Shown here: piece by piece, positions 1 through 6,335 of the stretch | Layout: every line of letters starts with the position of its first letter | Position numbering within the stretch: the stretch's first letter is position 1 | The notes under the pieces: model-generated | What the model was told of the DNA's origin: nothing | The model's input: the letters and a program-made list of their open reading frames with translations, nothing else | Database searches by the model: none | Source: Planctomycetaceae bacterium | GTDB taxonomy: Bacteria > Planctomycetota > Planctomycetia > Pirellulales > Pirellulaceae | Direction of reading: 5' to 3' | DNA: 10,803 nucleotides | Assembly: GCA_022614795.1 (NCBI GenBank) | Contig: JAKEHX010000576.1 | Coordinates: 1 to 10,803 of the forward strand | Made by a program: the position numbers and the translations under genes

Positions 1-890
1 ACCTCGGCGGCGCCGCCGAGTTTTGCGGCACACATCGCAAAGCCGCCCGTGTAGCAGAACATGTCGAGCACGCGGCTGCCGGCGACATAAGCCGCGGCGG
101 CCTTGCGATTGTCCCGCTGGTCGAGATAGAAGCCGGTCTTTTGCCCGTCGTGCAGATCGACCTGGTATCGCAGGCCGTGTTCCGCAATTTCGAGCGATCC
201 CTCGGGCAGCTCGCCCCAGACGTTTCCGTCCGCCAGCTCGACTCCTTCGATCTGGGCCATGCTCTTTTCAGTGCGCAGGACGATGGCCTTCGGTGCGAGC
301 AGCTCCTGCAAAATGCCGACGATCATCTCCAGCCGCTGGGCAATCGCCAGAGCGGTCACCTGCACGACGAGGCAATCGCCATAGCGATCGACGACCAGGC
401 CCGAGAGTCCGTCGGCTTCGCTGAAGACGAGGCGGGTGGCGTCACACGTAGTCCCACACTCCGTGTGGGACAGATCCTGGCGCATGACTCTAGATTCTCG
501 GTCATCGGCCAACATTTGTCCCACACGGAGTGTGGGACTACATTGCAAACCCAACCGCTGCCGCAGCTCGATCGCCGACTCGATCTTGGCGCGAAACAGC
601 GCCTCATCGAGCGGCTCCAGCGGCGACCACGAATAGAGCCTGACCCGAATCCGGCTCTGTCCGTTGTAGAACCCGCGGGCGATGAACTTGCCCTTATCGC
701 TGACCAGATCGACGACTTGCCCGTCGAGGTCGAGAAAGTGCTCGCCGGCGATGCTGGTCGGCTCGACGCGCTCGACGGCCGATTCGCGGACCCAGGGATG
801 GCGGCCGTAAAACGGCAAGGCCTTGCGCGGCCTTAAGACCACGCGAGCCGCCGCGCGCGGCCCGGCCGAGGGGGGAGAGGCGGTGGACAT
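1..890 (-). CDS. rlmI: RlmI-like 23S rRNA (cytosine-C5) methyltransferase, 3' part missing (window edge)
   Basis: The frame opens at ATG 890-888 and stays open to base 1, giving 296 residues; the C-terminus lies outside the window. Residues about 15-90 look like the PUA-type RNA-binding domain of RlmI/YccW-family methyltransferases (GRHPWVRESAVERV; DKGKFIARGFYNGQSRIRVR). Then come RLVFSEADGLSGLVVDRYGD (151-171), KTGFYLDQRDNR (251-262), and the SAM-binding motif VLDMFCYTGGF at 274-284. Family members use SAM to methylate a cytosine of 23S rRNA (C1962 in E. coli) in the cytoplasm; the catalytic cysteine would lie beyond the window. Oddity: residues 117-148 are encoded by a 94-bp palindromic repeat, between the N-terminal part and the methyltransferase domain. 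The frame is kept, with family motifs on both sides and no stop. No clear Shine-Dalgarno was seen upstream. The family is certain; the exact rRNA target is inferred. Confidence 0.9.
   Translation of the reverse strand, partial: MSTASPPSAGPRAAARVVLRPRKALPFYGRHPWVRESAVERVEPTSIAGEHFLDLDGQVVDLVSDKGKFIARGFYNGQSRIRVRLYSWSPLEPLDEALFRAKIESAIELRQRLGLQCSPTLRVGQMLADDRESRVMRQDLSHTECGTTCDATRLVFSEADGLSGLVVDRYGDCLVVQVTALAIAQRLEMIVGILQELLAPKAIVLRTEKSMAQIEGVELADGNVWGELPEGSLEIAEHGLRYQVDLHDGQKTGFYLDQRDNRKAAAAYVAGSRVLDMFCYTGGFAMCAAKLGGAAE
448..541. repeat. REP doublet (BIME-like palindrome) inside rlmI
   Basis: The element is bounded by GTAG (448-451) and CTAC (538-541). Its outer arms, 448-472 and 517-541, are perfect 25-bp reverse complements. 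Each arm is itself a hairpin: stem GTCCCACAC with a TCC loop at 451-471, and the mirror copy with a GGA loop at 518-538. The 44-bp centre continues the symmetry imperfectly (TGGC and ATGAC on the left, GTCAT and GCCA on the right), so nearly all of the 94 bp is one palindrome. GTAG at the foot of a hairpin, in an inverted pair, is the layout of REP sequences mobilised by RAYT (TnpA_REP) transposases in other bacteria. That origin is inference, since no transposase is in the window. Confidence 0.8.
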
Positions 891-950
891 GGCGGGACCC
901 GGATGACACGAATGAGGAATGAGAGTTCCCTCAGTGTACCCGCCCCCACC

Positions 951-1009
951 GTAGTAGGCACACTCCGTGTGCCGTTGACTGAAAACGGCACACGGAGTGT
1001 GCCTACTAC
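951..1009. repeat. REP doublet (BIME-like palindrome) at the 3' end of the pseudo-receiver gene
   Basis: A perfect 26-bp inverted repeat (951-976 and 984-1009) surrounds the 7-base spacer GACTGAA. Each arm holds a hairpin, GGCACAC-TCC-GTGTGCC at 957-973 and its reverse complement at 987-1003, preceded by doubled GTAG (951-957). It shares the CACAC-TCC-GTGTG core with the repeat at 448-541 but has a different, still paired, outer stem. Read on the minus strand, its first TAG (1008-1006) is the stop codon of the pseudo-receiver gene. A short T run follows the first hairpin on that strand, so it could also weaken read-through into rlmI; this is not a convincing intrinsic terminator. Confidence 0.85.
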
Positions 1010-1377
1010 TTCAGAACGCGGGCCAGCCTCTCGTGCGTCGCTTCAGCATTCAACTTCTTCTTGCCGAAGCCATACTCCGCACCCGCCGCGACGGCCAGTT
1101 CCTGCTGGTCCGGAAAATTCGTCACCAGCATGCAAGGCACGCTTGCCAGATCGGGATCGGCCTTGATCGCACGGATGATCTCCAGGCCGTCGCTGTAGTC
1201 CTGGTCGAGCTTGCGATTCACAAGCACCAGATCCACGGGTTCGGAGCGCAACTGCGCGAGTGTGTCATCCGGACCCTGCGTTTGCAGCACGACGGCGCCG
1301 AACGTCCGCTCCAGCATTGCACGAATCGCCCCATGATCGAGAGCGCAATTTCCCACGTCGAGCACACGCTTGTTCAT
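1006..1377 (-). CDS. CheY-like pseudo-receiver protein
   Basis: A 123-residue, single-domain protein with the receiver (REC) fold pattern: beta1 VLDVGNC (5-11), beta3 VDLVLVNRKLD (48-58), a DGLEIIRAIK helix (63-72), MLVTNF (83-88) and GFGKKK (103-108). In a normal receiver the end of beta3 carries the phosphorylated Asp; here that position is Asn54. The acidic pair after beta1 is also replaced (VGN). Thr86 and Lys106-108 match the conserved Thr and Lys. The protein is therefore unlikely to accept phosphate in the usual way and may act as a constitutive or ligand-controlled partner protein. There is no output domain. The start is ATG 1377-1375; no clear Shine-Dalgarno is visible because a palindromic repeat begins 8 bases upstream (1386). 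The stop is the TAG of another repeat at 1006-1008. The gene is in the same direction as rlmI. Confidence 0.8.
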   Translation of the reverse strand: MNKRVLDVGNCALDHGAIRAMLERTFGAVVLQTQGPDDTLAQLRSEPVDLVLVNRKLDQDYSDGLEIIRAIKADPDLASVPCMLVTNFPDQQELAVAAGAEYGFGKKKLNAEATHERLARVLK

Positions 1378-1385
1378 GGCTGAAG

Positions 1386-1440
1386 TGTAGGCACACTCCG
1401 TGTGCCGTTGATCGAGAACGGCACACGGAGTGTGCCTACA
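1386..1440. repeat. REP doublet (BIME-like palindrome) just upstream of the pseudo-receiver start
   Basis: A perfect 24-bp inverted repeat (1386-1409 and 1417-1440) surrounds the 7-base spacer GATCGAG. The hairpins GGCACAC-TCC-GTGTGCC at 1390-1406 and its reverse complement at 1420-1436 are identical to those of the copy at 951-1009. GTAG is at 1387-1390 and CTAC at 1436-1439. The two spacers fit one pattern (GTTGAnnGAnAAC). It ends 8 bases before the minus-strand ATG at 1377, so it must occupy the leader of that mRNA if transcription starts upstream of it. Confidence 0.85.
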
Positions 1441-1606
1441 ACTCTCCGCGCTTCAATTCTTAACACGACGCTCACAGGAAGTTTACCAACCAAACACGTC
1501 CCCTTCACCTTCATTTCGAGACTTACGGCCGAGTTCCAGTTGCCGGGCGCGGAGCATCCGCCGAAAGCATGGCCCCGGCAGCAGCATCTTTACGCCTGGA
1601 GCGCTC

Positions 1607-2773
1607 ATGAAGACCCGCCGATTGCCGATCGCCCGCCGCCACCAGTGCGGCTTCACGCTGGTGGAGCTATTGGCGGTGATCGCGATCATCGGCGTGCTCG
1701 TGGCGCTGCTACTGCCGGCGATCGGCCTAGCCCGCGAGGCGGCCCGCGACGCCGCCTGCCGCAATAACTTGCGGCAGTTCGGGCTGAGCATGCAGAACCA
1801 CGCCCAGCAGCACAAGGAGTCGTTCTGTAGCGGGTCATTCGATTGGCTGCGCGATGGGGCGATCTCGGACTTCAGTTGGATCGGCGACGCCATCAAGCAG
1901 AACTACACTCCCGGCGAGCAGATGTGCATGTCAAATCCGGCCCGCGGCGCGGATGTGCTCGAGGATTTGCTCAACCTGGACACGTCGAGCAGCACCTTCG
2001 CGGGAGCGCAAGCCTGTGTCGATGTCCTCGGTTCGCCGCCGCGAAAAGATCCAGCGGGCAATCTGGTCTACAACGCCTGTCGTCACCTGGTGCAAGGCCC
2101 GGGCGGTTTGGGCACGGCGCCGGGAACAGAGCCGCGCCGACTCTACATCGAGAACGAGGTTGTCCTCAAGAACTTCAATACCAACTACACCGCCTCGTGG
2201 TGGCTGGTCCGCAGCGAGGTGCTGCTCGATTCCAGCGGCAATCTACGCCCCGCCAAGCCTACCTGCATGGAGGCTCGCGTCCCTTCCAGCCGCAACAACA
2301 GCCGCGGCCCGCTCAAGCGGCAGGTGCTCGATACGTCGATAACGCCGGCCAGCCTGGTGCCGCTGCTGGGTGATGGGGCTGCCTCGGGCCGCACGCTGTC
2401 CGCGAACCTGGGTGATTTGCCGATTGGCACCGCCCTGGTGATTCCTCTCACGCGCGGACCGGTGCTGACGGCCGGCGCCAGCGAATTCTCGCCTCCCGGC
2501 GACTTTCCGGCGGGCACGCCGAAATCGGTGTGGTGGACCGTCTGGGCCAAGAACTGCCTCCAAGACTACACCAACTTTTCCGCGGTCCACCGCGGTTCCG
2601 CAAACATCCTCTTCGCCGATGGCAGCGTCCGGTCGTACCTCGACGGCAACGACGACGGCAAGCTCAACAACGGGTTTAACGCCAGCGCCAACACCCCGTT
2701 TGTGGATCCGACCGTCGAGATGCCGCCGAACGAGGTTTTCAGTCTCTACTCGCTCAACGCCAACAAACTCTAA
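1607..2773 (+). CDS. DUF1559 protein with type IV prepilin-like leader (paralog 1)
   Basis: A 388-residue protein. The N-terminus has a basic leader, then the prepilin processing motif CG|FTLVE (predicted cut after Gly15, Glu20 at +5) and a hydrophobic helix (21-39), so a prepilin peptidase should process it and it should be an inner-membrane or pseudopilus-like surface protein. NNLRQFG (53-59) is typical of DUF1559. Near the C-terminus is the H-X9-DG motif (His328, Asp338-Gly339), followed by an acidic loop DGNDDGKLN (346-354) resembling an EF-hand/dockerin calcium loop. The family is hugely expanded in planctomycetes; its role is not established. ATG 1607 is chosen because GGAG lies at 1598-1601 and because it places the leader correctly; the frame is open further upstream, but that would precede the leader. 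A paralog follows 248 bp downstream. Confidence 0.9.
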   Translation: MKTRRLPIARRHQCGFTLVELLAVIAIIGVLVALLLPAIGLAREAARDAACRNNLRQFGLSMQNHAQQHKESFCSGSFDWLRDGAISDFSWIGDAIKQNYTPGEQMCMSNPARGADVLEDLLNLDTSSSTFAGAQACVDVLGSPPRKDPAGNLVYNACRHLVQGPGGLGTAPGTEPRRLYIENEVVLKNFNTNYTASWWLVRSEVLLDSSGNLRPAKPTCMEARVPSSRNNSRGPLKRQVLDTSITPASLVPLLGDGAASGRTLSANLGDLPIGTALVIPLTRGPVLTAGASEFSPPGDFPAGTPKSVWWTVWAKNCLQDYTNFSAVHRGSANILFADGSVRSYLDGNDDGKLNNGFNASANTPFVDPTVEMPPNEVFSLYSLNANKL

Positions 2774-3021
2774 GTCGCAGCATTCCCCTGGCAGCAGAAA
2801 GGAGGTGGCGGGCTGGCCAGCCAAAGAAACTCGTTTGTAGGGGGCGGACGATTTTCTTCCCCTTCCACCCCGTCGCCGCACGTTGGCGACACAAGTCAGC
2901 AAGATTGTAAGTCAGCCACGATCGCACGTCAGCAAAATTCGGCTCGGATTGCAAGTTACGTATGCACCTTCTGTCGTTTCGGTTCACACCATTTCGTTCC
3001 TGTTTTTTGGAGTCTGTTTCC
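2774..3021 (+). promoter_or_regulatory. Intergenic region between the two DUF1559 genes, with a spaced GTCAGC triplet
   Basis: No gene is seen here. It holds a perfect 12-bp palindrome GGCTGGCCAGCC (2811-2822) without a following T run. Three direct GTCAGC copies lie at 2895-2900, 2911-2916 and 2928-2933, 16 and 17 bases apart, each followed by a short A/T-containing stretch. The spacing is about one and a half helical turns. They could be a regulator site or chance. The Shine-Dalgarno GGAG for the next gene is at 3009-3012. I could not place a convincing promoter. Confidence 0.3.
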
Positions 3022-4371
3022 ATGAAGAAGCGAGGTTTCACGTTGATCGAGCTGCTGGTGGTCATTGCGATCATCGGCACGCTCATCGCACTCCTGTTGC
3101 CGGCCCTGGCCGCGGCCCGCGAAGCCAGCCGCAACGCCACCTGCAAGAACAACCTGCGGCAGTTTGGCATCGCCATGTATGCCTTTGCCGACAAGGACCC
3201 GCTCGGCAGGTTCTGCACCGGCGCCAGCGACTTCCGTCGCGATGGCTGCATGGACACTTGGGGTTGGGTCGCCGACATCGTCAACCAAGGGGCCGGCAAG
3301 CCGAGCGAGATGCTCTGCCCGACCAACCCGCTGAAGGGTTCGGAAAAGATCGGCGACAACTACAAGACCGCCCTGGACGGCAGCAACGACGGCAAGGACG
3401 GCGCTCCGGACAGCCGCATCAATAGCGGCATCTGCGGCAATGAGAAGGGCTATAAGGGGCTGTTCAATGGCGGCACGGCGGGCTTCTATGCCAACACGAC
3501 GGAGGCCACCCCCCTCCGCGCGACAGCCGTCGCCTGGGGCATCATCGAGGAAGGGTATAACACCAACTATGCCGGCAGCTACTTCCTGTGTCGGACCAAC
3601 GTCCGCACGGCCCGCCTGCCGATGTCGAACGACCTGATGGCCGACATCTACTACGGTGCGATGGGCGCCGGCGCACAGAAAGGTCTGGCCGGTTCGCAAG
3701 GTCCGCTGACCCAGGCGGCAGCCGAGTCGGGCGTGGTACCTACGTCGAGTATCCCTCTCTTGGGCGACGCCGCCCCCGGCGACGTCGATGAGGCGGCTGC
3801 ACCCGCGACGTTCGAGCGGCTCGATACCGACTGGATCGGCGTAATGCTTTCGGGTTCGGGCGCCACGGAGTCGCGCGGCCAGGAAGTCTTCATTCCCGCC
3901 GGCGCTCTGACCACCGAGGCGATGAATGACGGCCCGGCTTACTGGAACTCCAGCGCCAGCCGCGTCACGCTGATCGACAATGGCGTCAGCGGCACTCCGG
4001 GCATGGGCCCCTCGCTGGCCCTGCAAATGGCCGCGGAACTGGCCGGCGCGATCTCCAACCCCACCGGTCCGGGCGGCGCTGCTCCGGGCACGGGCCTGTA
4101 TTTGCAGGACACCCGCGACTGGTACGCCCTGCACGGCGGCATTCGCAGCAGCACGTGCAACGTCCTGATGGCCGACGGGTCGGTGAAGAGCTTCATCGAT
4201 GGCAACGGCGACCGGTTCCTCAATCCGGGCTTCGATGTGACGGCTGGTCTGCCGGCCGCCACGTACCTCTCGATCGGTTACCAGAACAGCCAGATCGAGT
4301 TGACTCCGGGCGAGATCTTCAGCGGCATGTTCCTTCAAAGGCTGACGAAGGGCAAGCTCGAGGCCCTGTAA
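3022..4371 (+). CDS. DUF1559 protein with type IV prepilin-like leader (paralog 2)
   Basis: A 449-residue protein. The short leader MKKRG is followed by FTLIE (cut after Gly5, Glu10) and a hydrophobic helix (11-30), the classic prepilin-type N-terminus. KNNLRQFG (42-49) matches paralog 1. Shared blocks with paralog 1 are NTNY (180-183), PLLGD (245-249), ADGSVxS (384-390), an acidic loop DGNGDRFLN (393-401) and a C-terminal GEIFS (430-434). The H-X9-DG motif is altered: His371 and Asp385-Gly386 are separated by 13 residues because of a four-residue insertion. The protein is about 60 residues longer than paralog 1, mainly through a Gly/Ala-rich middle. The start is set by GGAG at 3009-3012 and by the leader. 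A strong terminator closes the unit. The two genes are probably a tandem duplication; the function is unknown. Confidence 0.9.
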   Translation: MKKRGFTLIELLVVIAIIGTLIALLLPALAAAREASRNATCKNNLRQFGIAMYAFADKDPLGRFCTGASDFRRDGCMDTWGWVADIVNQGAGKPSEMLCPTNPLKGSEKIGDNYKTALDGSNDGKDGAPDSRINSGICGNEKGYKGLFNGGTAGFYANTTEATPLRATAVAWGIIEEGYNTNYAGSYFLCRTNVRTARLPMSNDLMADIYYGAMGAGAQKGLAGSQGPLTQAAAESGVVPTSSIPLLGDAAPGDVDEAAAPATFERLDTDWIGVMLSGSGATESRGQEVFIPAGALTTEAMNDGPAYWNSSASRVTLIDNGVSGTPGMGPSLALQMAAELAGAISNPTGPGGAAPGTGLYLQDTRDWYALHGGIRSSTCNVLMADGSVKSFIDGNGDRFLNPGFDVTAGLPAATYLSIGYQNSQIELTPGEIFSGMFLQRLTKGKLEAL

Positions 4372-4418
4372 GCCTGAGCCTGCCTGAGGTTGTCGAGAAG
4401 TTGACTGACCATCTCACA

Positions 4419-4453
4419 GGCGGGCAAGGCTGCGGCCTTGCCCGCCTTTATTT
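4419..4453 (+). terminator. Rho-independent terminator after the DUF1559 pair
   Basis: A perfect 12-bp stem, GGCGGGCAAGGC (4419-4430) with loop TGCG and GCCTTGCCCGCC (4435-4446), is followed directly by TTTATTT (4447-4453). It lies 47 bases after the stop of the second DUF1559 gene and 16 bases before the next start codon, so it should separate the two units. Confidence 0.9.
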
Positions 4454-4469
4454 CATACTGCTTCGAACA

Positions 4470-5912
4470 ATGCCAATCCGCCGACGACTGCAGCTGTTTG
4501 TTCTCGCGACATGCTGCCTTCTGGCAACTAGCGCCGCGGCAGCCGAGGGTCCGGTCGATTTTCACCGCGACGTCGCCCCGCTCCTCCAGGCGCGGTGCGT
4601 CAAGTGTCACGGGCCGCAGAAAATGAAGGGGGGACTGAGGCTTGATAGCCGGCAAGCGGCTGAAGCCGGGGGAACCTCAGGCCAGAACCTGCTCCAGGAG
4701 CCGGCCGCAACCAACGAGTTGCTGCGGCGGATCACGACGCCGGACAAAACCGAACGGATGCCGCTGGAAGGCCAACCGCTTTCAGCCGACGAGGTTGCAC
4801 TGGTGAAAGCTTGGCTGGAGCAAGGCGCCCCGTGGCCGGACGAGGTAAGCAGTGAATCGGGCCGGCACTACGCGCAGCCCCCCAAGCCCTGGCTCGATCG
4901 CTGGCTCCCTTTCGTTCAGACAACGCTGCCCGCGTGGTACACGGGGCTGGTGGTCTTGCTGGCCCTGCTGCTGATTGAGCGGGCCCGTTTGCAGCTCGCA
5001 CGCTCGCGGCAGGCCAGTGGAAGCGGAAGCGCCTCGCCGGGCTGGCTTACGCGGCAATTGGCCCGCGTGCCGCGATTGACGGCCTTGGTCGGTCTGCTCT
5101 TGGCGGTGGCATGGGGGCTGTCGCTGCTCTTGGCTCGCAGCCAGCACGATCTGGCGACAGTCACAAAGCAACTTGTGGACCACCAGCGACGCCGCGCCGC
5201 GGCCAGCCCGCCCGAGCCGCCCAGCCAGTTGGCCGCGAATCATCCGCCCCGCCTCGGCGGCGAGTACTACCGCGGCAATGATGAACGCAGCCCGAAGCTC
5301 TATAACGGCGGTTTCTATCGCACGGCCACGATGAACGTGCAGCTTGTCGGCAGCGATGGCAAACCCTGCAAATGGCTCGACCCCTATCCCGCCGAGCCGC
5401 GGATCGAGCTCACCGTCGAGCGGGCGCCGCAGGCCACGCCCAACTTGTTTACGGAAAAAATCATGGCCAAGGCGTTTCTGACCGCCGTGCGGCCCGTGGA
5501 CCTGGCCAATAGCGGCCACGATTATCGCCTGCTCCAGACGGTTGTCCCCGGCGACAAATGGCTGGCGGCCTACGAGCTGCCGGCCTGCGCGAACTCTGAG
5601 CGCCTGCGCGGCCAGTTGTTTCTTTATTCGGATCGGGGGATCGACGAAGAGAAGCTGTCTGGCCTGCCGCACTATCGAATCGACTACGATTTCTGGGTGC
5701 AGGACGGCGTCATTGAGTCGCGGTCGCGACTGGCCATGGTTTCGCTCTATCAGCCAGGGAATCTGTCGCTCACTCCGGCCAACCACATCATGCCGGACGA
5801 GTGGTTCGATTTCCGTCCGATTCCAGTGATTGAGGGGGAGCCATCCACCGATCCCGTGCTGCTGGGAATTCCCGAGAATGTGGATCTAGGGCAGGACGCC
5901 ACTGTCCCCTAG
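4470..5912 (+). CDS. Membrane-anchored planctomycete-type cytochrome c (PSCyt1-like) protein
   Basis: A 480-residue protein. It begins with a signal-peptide-like segment (residues 1-25, ending SAAAAE). Next comes a c-type heme domain starting VDFHRDVAPLLQARCVKCHG with the heme site Cys43-Val-Lys-Cys46-His47; Met97 (RMPLEG) is a plausible second axial ligand. This fits the planctomycete cytochrome C domain usually found in front of DUF1549/DUF1553, but those partners are absent. Two hydrophobic segments (156-169 and 203-221) suggest a membrane hairpin. The C-terminal 220 residues, with LGGEYYRGNDERSPKLYNGG and WFDFRPIPVIEG, match nothing I recognise. A role in extracytoplasmic electron transfer is inferred from the heme site only. 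The start at 4470 gives the signal peptide; it lies 16 bases after the terminator and has no obvious Shine-Dalgarno. Confidence 0.8.
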   Translation: MPIRRRLQLFVLATCCLLATSAAAAEGPVDFHRDVAPLLQARCVKCHGPQKMKGGLRLDSRQAAEAGGTSGQNLLQEPAATNELLRRITTPDKTERMPLEGQPLSADEVALVKAWLEQGAPWPDEVSSESGRHYAQPPKPWLDRWLPFVQTTLPAWYTGLVVLLALLLIERARLQLARSRQASGSGSASPGWLTRQLARVPRLTALVGLLLAVAWGLSLLLARSQHDLATVTKQLVDHQRRRAAASPPEPPSQLAANHPPRLGGEYYRGNDERSPKLYNGGFYRTATMNVQLVGSDGKPCKWLDPYPAEPRIELTVERAPQATPNLFTEKIMAKAFLTAVRPVDLANSGHDYRLLQTVVPGDKWLAAYELPACANSERLRGQLFLYSDRGIDEEKLSGLPHYRIDYDFWVQDGVIESRSRLAMVSLYQPGNLSLTPANHIMPDEWFDFRPIPVIEGEPSTDPVLLGIPENVDLGQDATVP

Positions 5913-5943
5913 GGCGGCGACAGCTTTTACGGGCAAAACCGCC

Positions 5944-5992
5944 TTGTCTTTGCTGCCAGTCGGCATATACTGGAGGGGAGTACCAGTAGGAG
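5944..5992 (+). promoter_or_regulatory. Promoter with overlapping RcnR/CsoR-type operator
   Basis: A sigma70-like promoter can be read as TTGTCT (5944-5949), a 16-base spacer and TATACT (5966-5971). Overlapping the -10 and the expected start is TACTGGAGGGGAGTA (5968-5982), one base from the TACT-G6-N-AGTA rule described for E. coli RcnR. A wider inverted repeat, TACTGG (5968-5973) and CCAGTA (5983-5988), surrounds it. AGGAG (5988-5992) is the ribosome site, 6 bases before ATG 5999. A repressor bound here would block RNA polymerase, which fits auto-regulation by the gene that follows. A weak hairpin (GGCGG 5913-5917 with CCGCC 5939-5943) lies just upstream. Confidence 0.65.
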
Positions 5993-5998
5993 CCGATT

Positions 5999-6286
5999 AT
6001 GGTTAAGCAGCCAATTCCGATCTACACGGAAGAAGTCAAGAAGGACACGCTGTCGCGGCTGGCCCGCATCGAAGGCCAGGTGCGCGGCGTGGCCAAAATG
6101 CTGGAGGATGGCCGCTCAGGCACGGAGATTCTCCAGCAACTCGCCAGTATCCAAGCGTCGCTGCGGGGCGTCTCGAAGACGATCCTGCGCAACTACCTAC
6201 AGTGCTGCGCCACGGACCCAACGAAATCGGACGACTCGGAAATGTACGACCAGCTTATCGATGTCATTTACAAGTTCGCCAAATAG
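5999..6286 (+). CDS. CsoR/RcnR-family (DUF156) transcriptional regulator with atypical metal site
   Basis: A 95-residue all-helical protein with the family signature LSRLARIEGQVRGVAKMLEDG (18-38) and ILQQLASIQASLRGVSKTIL (44-63). These cytoplasmic tetramers repress metal, formaldehyde or sulfur-stress genes and release DNA when ligand binds. By eye alignment with RcnR and CsoR, the near-universal first Cys is Gly41 and the next ligand His is Tyr66; the third ligand position is Cys70, with Cys69 beside it. The sensor is thus not a standard Cu(I), Ni/Co or formaldehyde type; adjacent cysteines could bind metal between subunits or react with thiols or persulfides. The start at ATG 5999 is supported by AGGAG at 5988-5992. 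An RcnR-like operator overlaps its promoter, and a cysteine-rich peptide gene follows 49 bases downstream. The family is certain; the inducer is unknown. Confidence 0.9.
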   Translation: MVKQPIPIYTEEVKKDTLSRLARIEGQVRGVAKMLEDGRSGTEILQQLASIQASLRGVSKTILRNYLQCCATDPTKSDDSEMYDQLIDVIYKFAK

Positions 6287-6335
6287 CAGGGCGCGGTGCC
6301 TTGTTACTGGCGGACCTGCCTAAAAGGGGAGTGCT

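Noticed and set aside
141..836. Long plus-strand open frame
   Set aside because: It lies antisense to the rlmI frame, which has clear family motifs; the plus-strand product matches no family and is a GC-rich shadow.
951..1009. Palindrome as a Rho-independent terminator or CRISPR repeat
   Set aside because: There is no adequate T run after the full stem, and only three copies occur, in inverted pairs without unique spacers of regular length; the REP-doublet reading fits better.
2811..2822. GGCTGGCCAGCC palindrome as a terminator
   Set aside because: There is no T run after it and the sequence could form at most a 4-bp stem with a loop; kept only as a note in the intergenic entry.
2956..4338. 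460-codon minus-strand open frame
   Set aside because: It is antisense to the second DUF1559 gene and its composition (Ala/Gly/Arg/Val-rich, no motif) is that of a shadow frame.
4782..5786. 334-codon minus-strand open frame
   Set aside because: It is antisense to the cytochrome c-type gene and shows no recognisable domain.
5913..5943. Possible terminator hairpin after the cytochrome c-type gene
   Set aside because: The stem GGCGG/CCGCC is short, with a large interrupted loop, and is not followed by a proper T run; it may be chance.
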